NCBI GenBank assembly: GCA_025656435.1
Contig: JAHXHT010000067.1
Location: 1-10,293, forward strand
Source: Candidatus Thiodiazotropha sp. (ex Gloverina cf. vestifex)
GTDB lineage: Bacteria; Pseudomonadota; Gammaproteobacteria; Chromatiales; Chromatiaceae
Direction of reading: 5' to 3'
Length of the DNA stretch: 10,293 nt
The notes under the pieces were generated by a model. That model was not told where the DNA came from and did no database searches. It saw only the letters and a list, made by a program, of their open reading frames with translations. Every line of letters begins with the position of its first letter. Positions within the stretch are counted from its first letter, which is position 1. Below are positions 5,655 through 10,293 of this stretch, in pieces. A program made the position numbers and the translations under genes.

Positions 5655-7282
5655 TTAATGGCATCCTTATGCTTTCTGGCCGCATCGATGAATCCGGAAA
5701 AGAGCGGATGACCGTAACGAGGGGTCGAGGTGAACTCCGGGTGGAACTGACAGGCGACGAACCACGGATGATCGGGGATCTCGACAATCTCCACCAAGCG
5801 ACCGTCCACCGAGCGACCGGCGATCTTCATACCTGCAGTGACAATGCCATCCAGATAGCTGTTGTTGAACTCATAACGGTGGCGATGACGCTCTATGATC
5901 ACATCCTTATCGTATAGCGCCTTCGTCAAGCTGTTGGGCTGCAGCTGACACTCCTGACCACCCAGGCGCATAGTGCCGCCCATATCGGAGTTTTCATTGC
6001 GCTTCTCCAGTTTGCCATCCGCATTCAGCCACTCGGTAATCAGCCCGATGACAGGATGGGGTGTGCCGCGATCGAACTCGGTACTATGGGCGCCTTCGAG
6101 TTGGGCTACATGGCGGGCGAACTCGATCACCGCCACCTGCATACCAAGACAGATTCCCAGATAAGGGATACCGTTCTCTCGGGCATACCGAACTGCAGCA
6201 ATCTTGCCTTCGACACCACGATCACCAAAACCACCGGGCACCAGGATGGCATCCATATCACTCAGAATCTCGGTGCCACTCTTCTCCAGTTGCTCCGAGT
6301 CCACATAGTGAATCACCACCCGGTTGCCGGTATGCACACCGGCATGCATCAGCGCCTCGGAGAGGGATTTGTAGGCCTCTGTCAGATGGACATACTTGCC
6401 CACCATGGCAATCTTGACCTCATGATTCAGATTATCGAGCCCATCCAGAAAGTGCTCCCATTCTGAGAGATCTGCAGGCGGCAGGTCGAGACCAAACTGC
6501 TGATTGACCAGCTCATCCATCTCCTGTGCATGCAGCAGAACAGGAATGCGGTAGATGGAATCGGCATCCACTGCTGAGATAACCGCCTGTTCCGGCACAT
6601 TGGTAAACAGAGCGATCTTTTTCCGTTCTGCCTCCGGTAACGGCTGTTCCGAGCGACAGACAAGAATATCGGGTTGAATACCGATGGAGCGTAACTCTTT
6701 CACCGAGTGCTGCGTCGGCTTGGTCTTGATCTCACCGGAAGCCTTGATATAGGGCACCAGGGTCAGATGCATGAACATGGCGCGCTGATGCCCCATCTCG
6801 ACACCCATCTGACGAATCGCTTCCAGAAACGGCAGTGATTCGATATCACCCACCGTACCGCCGATCTCGACCAGGCAGATATCTTTGTCATCCGCACCGA
6901 GCATCACGCTTTCTTTGATCTGGTTGGTGATATGCGGAATAACCTGAACCGTAGCGCCGAGATACTCTCCCTTGCGCTCCTTGCGGATCACGCTCTCGTA
7001 TATCTGCCCGGTCGTGAAGTTGTTGTTGCACCCCATGGTGCTGCGGATATAGCGCTCGTAATGCCCCAGATCCAGGTCGGTTTCAGTACCGTCTTCGGTG
7101 ACAAAAACCTCACCATGCTGAAAGGGACTCATTGTGCCGGGATCCACATTGATATAGGGATCCAGCTTGATCATGGTGACGTTCAAGCCGCGGGCTTCAA
7201 GCAGGGCAGCAAGAGAGGCGGATGCGATGCCTTTACCTAGAGAGGAGACAACACCGCCCGTTATAAAAATGAATCTGGTCAT
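5651..7282 (-). CDS. pyrG: CTP synthase (glutamine-hydrolysing)
   Basis: CTP synthase aminates UTP to CTP using ATP and glutamine, the last step of de novo pyrimidine synthesis. The 543-residue length is typical. The N-terminal synthetase domain starts MTRFIFITGGVVSSLGKGIA with the P-loop, followed by KLDPYINVDPGTMSPFQHGE and CLVEIGGTVGDIES. The C-terminal class I glutamine amidotransferase domain (from about residue 290) has LVPGGFGDRG, YLGICLGMQ with the nucleophile Cys, and CQFHPEFTSTP with the His-Glu pair. It is the first gene of the leftward pyrG-kdsA-eno run. The gene usually found upstream in related genomes (tilS) is absent: the next gene is divergent and unrelated. The ribosome site before the ATG is weak. 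Confidence 0.99.
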   Translation of the reverse strand: MTRFIFITGGVVSSLGKGIASASLAALLEARGLNVTMIKLDPYINVDPGTMSPFQHGEVFVTEDGTETDLDLGHYERYIRSTMGCNNNFTTGQIYESVIRKERKGEYLGATVQVIPHITNQIKESVMLGADDKDICLVEIGGTVGDIESLPFLEAIRQMGVEMGHQRAMFMHLTLVPYIKASGEIKTKPTQHSVKELRSIGIQPDILVCRSEQPLPEAERKKIALFTNVPEQAVISAVDADSIYRIPVLLHAQEMDELVNQQFGLDLPPADLSEWEHFLDGLDNLNHEVKIAMVGKYVHLTEAYKSLSEALMHAGVHTGNRVVIHYVDSEQLEKSGTEILSDMDAILVPGGFGDRGVEGKIAAVRYARENGIPYLGICLGMQVAVIEFARHVAQLEGAHSTEFDRGTPHPVIGLITEWLNADGKLEKRNENSDMGGTMRLGGQECQLQPNSLTKALYDKDVIIERHRHRYEFNNSYLDGIVTAGMKIAGRSVDGRLVEIVEIPDHPWFVACQFHPEFTSTPRYGHPLFSGFIDAARKHKDAIK

Positions 7283-7342
7283 GAGACTTCTGATGGCTAG
7301 AGTGGGAAAACGGACGGGAGTGAACAGTACCAGATTAGCCTC

Positions 7343-7359
7343 CTTCCCTCAATGGGAAG
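7343..7359. repeat. small perfect hairpin in the pyrG upstream region
   Basis: CTTCCC (7343-7348) and GGGAAG (7354-7359) flank a 5-nt loop, 61-77 bp upstream of the pyrG ATG. On the minus strand a poor promoter-like pair (TTGAGG, 17 nt, TACTGT) overlaps and follows it. It could be in the pyrG leader or promoter. No T-tract is present. Confidence 0.25.
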
Positions 7360-7409
7360 CTGCCAAATCGGCACCTCATTTTGAATGACTTTTCAAGCAG
7401 AATAAACGG

Positions 7410-7437
7410 TTGATTATCCGCACTTAGGGTCTATAAT
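7410..7437 (+). promoter_or_regulatory. sigma70-like promoter toward the sulfur globule gene
   Basis: TTGATT (7410-7415) and a perfect TATAAT (7432-7437) are separated by 16 nt, the best sigma70 match in the 336-bp gap between pyrG and the downstream gene. Transcription would start near 7444 and leave a leader of about 175 nt before the ATG at 7619. A weaker candidate nearer the gene is TTGTTC (7565-7570), 17 nt, TACAAA (7588-7593). The rest of the gap holds no credible gene. A short inverted repeat AGCCA/TGGCT lies at 7477-7490. Confidence 0.5.
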
Positions 7438-7618
7438 TGAGAAGCGTTCTTCGCAAATTAACTACATAATCAAGTAAGCCAGGGTTGGCTGTACTCTACG
7501 TAAAATTCAATAACTGAGTGCTGTTCTCGTCTAACTCGACGGGGAATCTGACCAACCGCTTGTTTTGTTCAAAAAATGGTGTAGTTGTACAAAATTTAAC
7601 TCAGAGTGAGGAGTAAAT

Positions 7619-7957
7619 ATGACTAAATTCTCAAAAGCACTGAGCATCGCTGCTCTCGTCGCTGTATCAACCAGTGCCTCTGCATGGTGGGGTCCAGGTC
7701 CAGGCGGTGGTAACCGTGGCTGGAACAATGATGGCTGGAACAATGATGGCTGGGGCGATGGCTCTGGTAATTTCAACTTCGGCATGAGTAGTATCGCTCG
7801 TGGTTCCGGCTATGGCCGTGGCAACAACTACTACCCCGGCCATGACGGCTATGGCTATGGCGCACCTTACGGTCATGGCGCTCCTTATGGTGGCGCACCT
7901 TACGGTCATGGCGCTCCTTATGGCTATCCAGCACCTGCGGCGGCACCTGCTCAATAA
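7619..7957 (+). CDS. sulfur globule protein-like secreted Gly/Tyr-rich protein
   Basis: The 112-residue product starts with a clear Sec signal peptide (about residues 1-22, positive MTKFSK then a hydrophobic core, cut after SASA). The mature part starts WWGPGPGGG and is very rich in Gly, Tyr, Pro, Asn and Ala. Segment GDGSGNFNFGMSSIARGSG is followed by GYGRGNNYYPGHDGYGYG and repeated GAPYGHGAPYG units. This composition and order resemble the SgpA/B/C (CV1-CV3) envelope proteins of Allochromatium, structural proteins around periplasmic sulfur globules. From that I infer a sulfur-storing host. GAGGAG five bases before the ATG is a strong ribosome site and an intrinsic terminator follows, so the gene is probably well expressed and monocistronic. 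A generic glycine-rich secreted or cell-surface protein is the alternative, since such low-complexity sequences give weak homology. Confidence 0.7.
   Translation: MTKFSKALSIAALVAVSTSASAWWGPGPGGGNRGWNNDGWNNDGWGDGSGNFNFGMSSIARGSGYGRGNNYYPGHDGYGYGAPYGHGAPYGGAPYGHGAPYGYPAPAAAPAQ
7718..7747 (+). repeat. 15-bp tandem repeat x2 encoding GWNND
   Basis: GGCTGGAACAATGAT occurs twice in direct succession (7718-7732 and 7733-7747), in frame, giving GWNNDGWNND. A diverged third unit, GGCTGGGGCGAT, follows at 7748-7759. The identical copies point to a recent duplication by slippage. Confidence 0.9.
7859..7923 (+). repeat. 33-bp tandem repeat x2 encoding GAPYGHGAPYG
   Basis: Two adjacent copies (7859-7891 and 7892-7923) are identical over 32 bases and encode the 11-residue unit GAPYGHGAPYG twice. 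The unit itself contains an internal GAPYG duplication. The lack of silent differences between copies indicates a recent duplication, and copy number may vary between strains. Confidence 0.92.
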
Positions 7958-7974
7958 GCCAGGCAGTCATGACG

Positions 7975-8007
7975 AAAAAAGCCGACCCAAATGGGTCGGC
8001 TTTTTTT
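7975..8007 (+). terminator. intrinsic terminator after the sulfur globule gene
   Basis: GCCGACCC (7981-7988), an AAAT loop and GGGTCGGC (7993-8000) form a perfect 8-bp GC-rich stem followed by seven T (8001-8007). The preceding A6 (7975-7980) could extend the stem and makes it partly usable in the other direction. It separates the gene from fnr. Confidence 0.95.
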
Positions 8008-8048
8008 GCCCTGTATAAGGCATTCCGCTACAAAAGACTTTAAATGAC

Positions 8049-8062
8049 TTGATCCTGATCAA
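8049..8062 (+). promoter_or_regulatory. perfect FNR/Anr box upstream of fnr
   Basis: TTGATCCTGATCAA is an exact match to the palindromic consensus TTGAT-N4-ATCAA. It is centred about 76 bp before the TTG start of the downstream FNR-type gene, whose recognition helix carries the residues known to read this site. A -10-like GATATA lies at 8075-8080. Autoregulation is likely; activation or repression cannot be told without a mapped start. Confidence 0.8.
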
Positions 8063-8120
8063 TATCATCTGGAAGATATAAGACCGTCAGCCCACTGTTG
8101 GCAAACAGATCCATCATGCT

Positions 8121-8124
8121 GGAG
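8121..8124 (+). promoter_or_regulatory. ribosome binding site that sets the TTG start of fnr
   Basis: GGAG (8121-8124) sits 7 nt before the TTG at 8132. The open frame upstream of this TTG has no ATG or GTG back to the stop at 8045-8047, so this site decides the start. Confidence 0.6.
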
Positions 8125-8131
8125 CATCTCC

Positions 8132-8890
8132 TTGACTAACCGAAAAGTGGTTTCGTTCGAAAATATCAAGGTCGCCTGCAAAAATTGCAGTCTTTCCACA
8201 CTATGCCTTCCCATGGGCCTAAGTCCGGAAGATGTTGAGCGGCTCGACACCATCATCAAACGTGGACGGCCTTATCATCGGGGCGATCACCTCTATCGAG
8301 GAAACGACAAGTTCCATAGTCTGCGCGTCATCACCAGCGGCTCCGTTAAAACCTACACCCCCAATGAAGATGGTGGTGAACAAGTACTTGGCTTCCATCT
8401 GCCGGGAGAACTGATCGGGCTCGACGCTATCCAGGATAATCATCACAACTGTTCTGCAGTTGCACTGGAGACAACAGCTGTCTGTGAAGTCCCCTTCAGC
8501 CAACTCGAGTCCCTGAGTAGCCTGATGCCCAGCCTGCAACATCAGATGTATCGCCTGTTGAGCCGGGAGATCGGCCAAGAGACGGAGATGCTCACCCTAT
8601 TGGGTAAAAAGAGCGCAGAGGAACGCCTGGCCACCTTCCTGCTGAGCTTCTCCGAACGCTTCAAGCAGCGGGGTTTTTCACCAAGCGACTTCTTCCTCAG
8701 CATGTCGCGGCACGAAATCGGTAACTATCTCGGATTGGCGGTAGAGACAGTGAGCCGACTCTTTACACGATTTCAGGATGAAGGGTTGTTGCAGGTAGAG
8801 CGCAAGCACGTACAGCTGCTTGATCTGCCGCGGCTCTACGACATCGTGCAGGGTACAGACAGCATCAAATCCAACCAGTCACGGGTCTAA
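8132..8890 (+). CDS. fnr: FNR/Anr-type oxygen-sensing transcriptional regulator
   Basis: FNR proteins hold a [4Fe-4S] cluster, dimerise without oxygen and switch cells to anaerobic metabolism. The 252 residues begin at TTG. Cys16, Cys19 and Cys25 (ACKNCSLSTLC) and Cys118 (TAVCEVPF) match the four cluster ligands; Cys107 is extra. The sensor domain follows with SLRVITSGSVKTYTPNEDGGEQVLGFHLPGELIG-type sequence (about 63-96), then the dimer helix (about 133-157) and a C-terminal helix-turn-helix (SRHEIGNYLGLAVETVSRLF). Glu205, Ser208 and Arg209 are the residues that read TTGAT half-sites, in agreement with the perfect box upstream. It follows the terminator of the sulfur globule gene, so it has its own promoter, and converges on dnaQ with only 26 bp between stops. 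It is a canonical FNR; other Crp-family types lack this cysteine set. Confidence 0.95.
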   Translation: MTNRKVVSFENIKVACKNCSLSTLCLPMGLSPEDVERLDTIIKRGRPYHRGDHLYRGNDKFHSLRVITSGSVKTYTPNEDGGEQVLGFHLPGELIGLDAIQDNHHNCSAVALETTAVCEVPFSQLESLSSLMPSLQHQMYRLLSREIGQETEMLTLLGKKSAEERLATFLLSFSERFKQRGFSPSDFFLSMSRHEIGNYLGLAVETVSRLFTRFQDEGLLQVERKHVQLLDLPRLYDIVQGTDSIKSNQSRV

Positions 8891-8916
8891 CACTTCCTTA
8901 CCAACTTGACGGAGCG

Positions 8917-9609
8917 CTAGTCTGTCTTGGGCCAGAGGCAGGATGCTCCCATATCACTGAGAATATTCTCGTGTGCTGCCAACTCCTCAGGATTGGCGCT
9001 GACCACCTTTAATAGTGGCCGCCCTGCCGGCAGTCGCCGGATTCCATCGACGGCATTCTCTCCGGCACCCACGTCCAACCTGAGCGCCGTCTGCCCGCCT
9101 GTCATCATCAGATAGACATCTGCCAGTATCTCGGCATCCAGCAGCGCACCATGCAACTCCCGGTGTGAGTTATCGATGTCGTAACGCTTACAGAGGGCAT
9201 CCAGGCTGTTTCTCTGACCGGGGTGCATCTTCTTGGCCATCACCAGGGTATCGGTAACAGCACAGAGATCCCCAACTTTGTCAGCAGCCCCCATCCGAAA
9301 CAGTTCATGATTGAGAAATCCGACATCGAAAGGGGCATTGTGGATGACCAGCTCGGCACCGCGGACATAGTCCAGGAAATCGACTACCACATCGGCAAAA
9401 TGTGGTTTATCCATGAGAAACTCATTGGTGATGCCGTGGACCTCTACCGCACCGGCATCGATCTCCCGATCAGGTTGCAGATACTGATGAAAGTTGTTAC
9501 CGGTCAGGCGCCTATCGACCATCTCAACACAACCGATCTCGATAATCCTATGTCCCTGCTCTGGCTCAAGACCCGTGGTTTCCGTGTCGAGTACGATTTG
9601 TCGTATCAT
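8917..9609 (-). CDS. dnaQ: DNA polymerase III epsilon subunit, 3'-5' proofreading exonuclease
   Basis: Epsilon removes misincorporated bases in the Pol III core with the alpha and theta subunits. The 230-residue protein has the DEDDh set: Asp8 and Glu10 in VLDTETTGLEP, Asp95 in IHNAPFDVGFL, and His153 and Asp158 in LHGALLDAEILADVYL. QTALRL (173-178) matches the clamp-binding motif that follows the exonuclease domain, and a C-terminal tail for alpha binding follows. Its ATG overlaps the rnhA stop as ATGA, so it is coupled to rnhA on one leftward transcript; in E. coli the two genes are adjacent but divergent. Confidence 0.97.
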   Translation of the reverse strand: MIRQIVLDTETTGLEPEQGHRIIEIGCVEMVDRRLTGNNFHQYLQPDREIDAGAVEVHGITNEFLMDKPHFADVVVDFLDYVRGAELVIHNAPFDVGFLNHELFRMGAADKVGDLCAVTDTLVMAKKMHPGQRNSLDALCKRYDIDNSHRELHGALLDAEILADVYLMMTGGQTALRLDVGAGENAVDGIRRLPAGRPLLKVVSANPEELAAHENILSDMGASCLWPKTD

Positions 9610-10046
9610 CCGTCGATTTCCTCGATGCCCTTATTCGCCAGACTATCCGCCAGCTCATTCTCTGGATGCCCGGAATGGCCCTTGACCCAATGCCAGGTAA
9701 CGTCGTGCTTTGCCACTTCCAGATCGAGCAACTGCCAGAGGTCGGAATTTTTAACCGGCTTTTTGGCTGCTGTCTTCCAGCCGTTTCTTTTCCAATTATG
9801 AATCCACTGAGTGATACCGTTCTTTACATACTGGGAATCGGTAGTCACCCGTACCTGGCTCTTGCGCCTAAGCCCTCGTAACCCCTGGATCACCGCCATC
9901 AATTCCATACGGTTGTTGGTCGTCTCCCGTTCACCGCCGTAGAGCTGCTTTTCATGTTTGCCATAGCGCAATAGCACCCCCCAACCACCGGGGCCTGGAT
10001 TGCCCTTACAAGCGCCATCGCTATAAATTTCAACGGATTGCATCAT
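9606..10046 (-). CDS. rnhA: ribonuclease HI
   Basis: RNase HI cuts the RNA strand of RNA-DNA hybrids (R-loops, primer remnants). The 146-residue length is normal for a single-domain enzyme. Asp10 (IYSDGACKGNPGPGG), Glu48 (NNRMELMAV), Asp70 (TTDSQYV), His124 (VKGHSG) and Asp134 (NELADSLA) match the E. coli catalytic residues at identical numbers, which favours the first of the two ATG codons (MMQSVE) as start, although the second is also possible. The basic handle region with WKRNGWKTAAKKPVKN is present. AGGGTG just upstream may serve as ribosome site. It overlaps dnaQ downstream. A 97-bp palindrome lies 42 bp upstream. Confidence 0.97.
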   Translation of the reverse strand: MMQSVEIYSDGACKGNPGPGGWGVLLRYGKHEKQLYGGERETTNNRMELMAVIQGLRGLRRKSQVRVTTDSQYVKNGITQWIHNWKRNGWKTAAKKPVKNSDLWQLLDLEVAKHDVTWHWVKGHSGHPENELADSLANKGIEEIDG

Positions 10047-10087
10047 TCACCCTACTATTAACCCGGCCACCCAATATATTGAGCTCA

Positions 10088-10184
10088 GCCGATGTGTACC
10101 TGCCTGCAGCAAGGCATCAAAACGCCACTGTAGCACCCCTACAGTCAGTTTTGATAACACAGCTGCAGGCAGGTACACATCGGC
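10088..10184. repeat. 97-bp nested palindrome with 23-bp perfect outer arms
   Basis: The outer arms (10088-10110 and 10162-10184) are perfect inverted copies, starting GCCGATGTGTACC and ending GGTACACATCGGC. Two inner stems nest inside: ATCAAAAC (10116-10123) with GTTTTGAT (10148-10155), and ACTGTAG (10127-10133) with CTACAGT (10139-10145), around the loop CACCC. The unpaired parts are only short bulges. A T-rich CTTTCTTGTTT follows on the plus strand, so it could terminate plus-strand transcription, but it is far longer than a normal terminator. A MITE or REP-type mobile repeat is equally possible. The ends lack the GTTRRRY core sites of integron attC. No protein is encoded. Confidence 0.85.
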
Positions 10185-10206
10185 CTTTCTTGTTTAAATC
10201 TGTTCG

Positions 10207-10293
10207 TTAGGGAAGCTCTGAACGAATCGTTTGTCAGCGAACGTTTCCTCTCGCTTGCTTCAAAACTGCCATGAGCGAAGAAAAACAGTGCAT
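10207..10293 (+). mobile_element. probable left end of an IS5-family insertion sequence (partial)
   Basis: TTAG (10207-10210) is followed by GGAAGCTCTGAACGAATCG, which has the form of IS5-family terminal inverted repeats (GGAAG followed by a Gly-Ala-like purine-rich tail), and TTAG fits the 4-bp YTAR target typical of the family. A possible transposase start codon lies 60 bp inside, as in IS5. The right end is outside the window, so family assignment rests on the terminus and spacing only. Confidence 0.45.
10271..10293 (+). CDS. possible IS transposase N-terminus, cut by the window end
   Basis: An ATG at 10271 opens a frame reading MSEEKQC to the edge of the window. No good ribosome site precedes it, which is common for transposases. 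Some IS5-group transposases begin with a similar short polar stretch before a conserved Phe-Ala-Asp segment, but seven residues cannot prove this. A host gene divergent from rnhA, such as the methyltransferase often found there, is the alternative. Confidence 0.35.

Noticed and set aside
7363..7385. Sigma54 promoter (GGCAC ... TTTGA) upstream of the sulfur globule gene
   Set aside because: The -12 element lacks the conserved GC and the match is partial. The sigma70-like pair downstream is much better.
7531..7970. Minus-strand open frames opposite the sulfur globule gene, rich in Arg/His or Pro
   Set aside because: They are produced by the low-complexity repeats on the other strand. The plus-strand frame has signal peptide, ribosome site and terminator.
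10088..10184. Integron attC site
   Set aside because: The ends read GCCGATG and CATCGGC, not the RYYYAAC/GTTRRRY core sites, and no integrase or cassette is nearby.
1..10293. CRISPR array, tRNA or rRNA genes, toxin-antitoxin or phage defence genes
   Set aside because: I looked and found no regularly spaced repeats, no tRNA-like cloverleaf and no defence-type gene pair. All long frames are accounted for by known families.

Overview
The window looks like chromosomal DNA of a sulfur-oxidising gammaproteobacterium, of the kind that stores sulfur globules (Chromatiales/Sedimenticola/Thiodiazotropha-like). Two things point there. The housekeeping order pyrG-kdsA-eno-ftsB-ispD ... ispF-truD is a typical gammaproteobacterial cluster. 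A small secreted Gly/Tyr-rich protein at 7619-7957 resembles the sulfur globule envelope proteins of purple sulfur bacteria. The exact taxon is an inference.

Left part (1-7282): a minus-strand housekeeping block reads right to left. It holds pyrG (CTP synthase), kdsA (Kdo-8-phosphate synthase, overlapping pyrG by ATGA), eno (enolase), ftsB (divisome), ispD (overlapping ftsB by 8 nt), ispF and the first codons of truD. Two things break the usual order. A plus-strand gene for a cNMP-fold/HDOD regulatory protein (837-2099) sits between ispD and ispF, which are normally adjacent. The truD reading frame, recognisable for about 30 codons, ends at a stop at 66-68 next to a strong palindrome and does not continue as TruD, so truD looks interrupted. 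The eno-ftsB gap holds a GC-rich hairpin and an 87-bp imperfect palindrome.

Middle (7283-8890): a 336-bp non-coding region with a good sigma70-like promoter and a long leader precedes the sulfur-globule-type gene. That gene contains two in-frame tandem repeats and ends at a textbook intrinsic terminator. Next comes an FNR-type oxygen sensor with all four Fe-S cysteines and the ETVSR recognition helix. It begins at a TTG codon and lies under a perfect FNR box (8049-8062), so it is probably autoregulated.

Right part (8917-10293): a minus-strand rnhA-dnaQ pair (ATGA overlap; RNase HI and DNA polymerase III epsilon) converges on fnr. Upstream of rnhA lies a 97-bp nested palindrome with 23-bp perfect outer arms. 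The last ~85 bases look like the left end of an IS5-family insertion sequence, with a terminal-repeat-like sequence after TTAG and the first codons of a possible transposase running off the edge.

No complete new multi-gene system is visible. The most interesting items are the sulfur-globule gene next to an autoregulated fnr, the two large palindromes, the broken truD and the HDOD gene that splits ispD from ispF.
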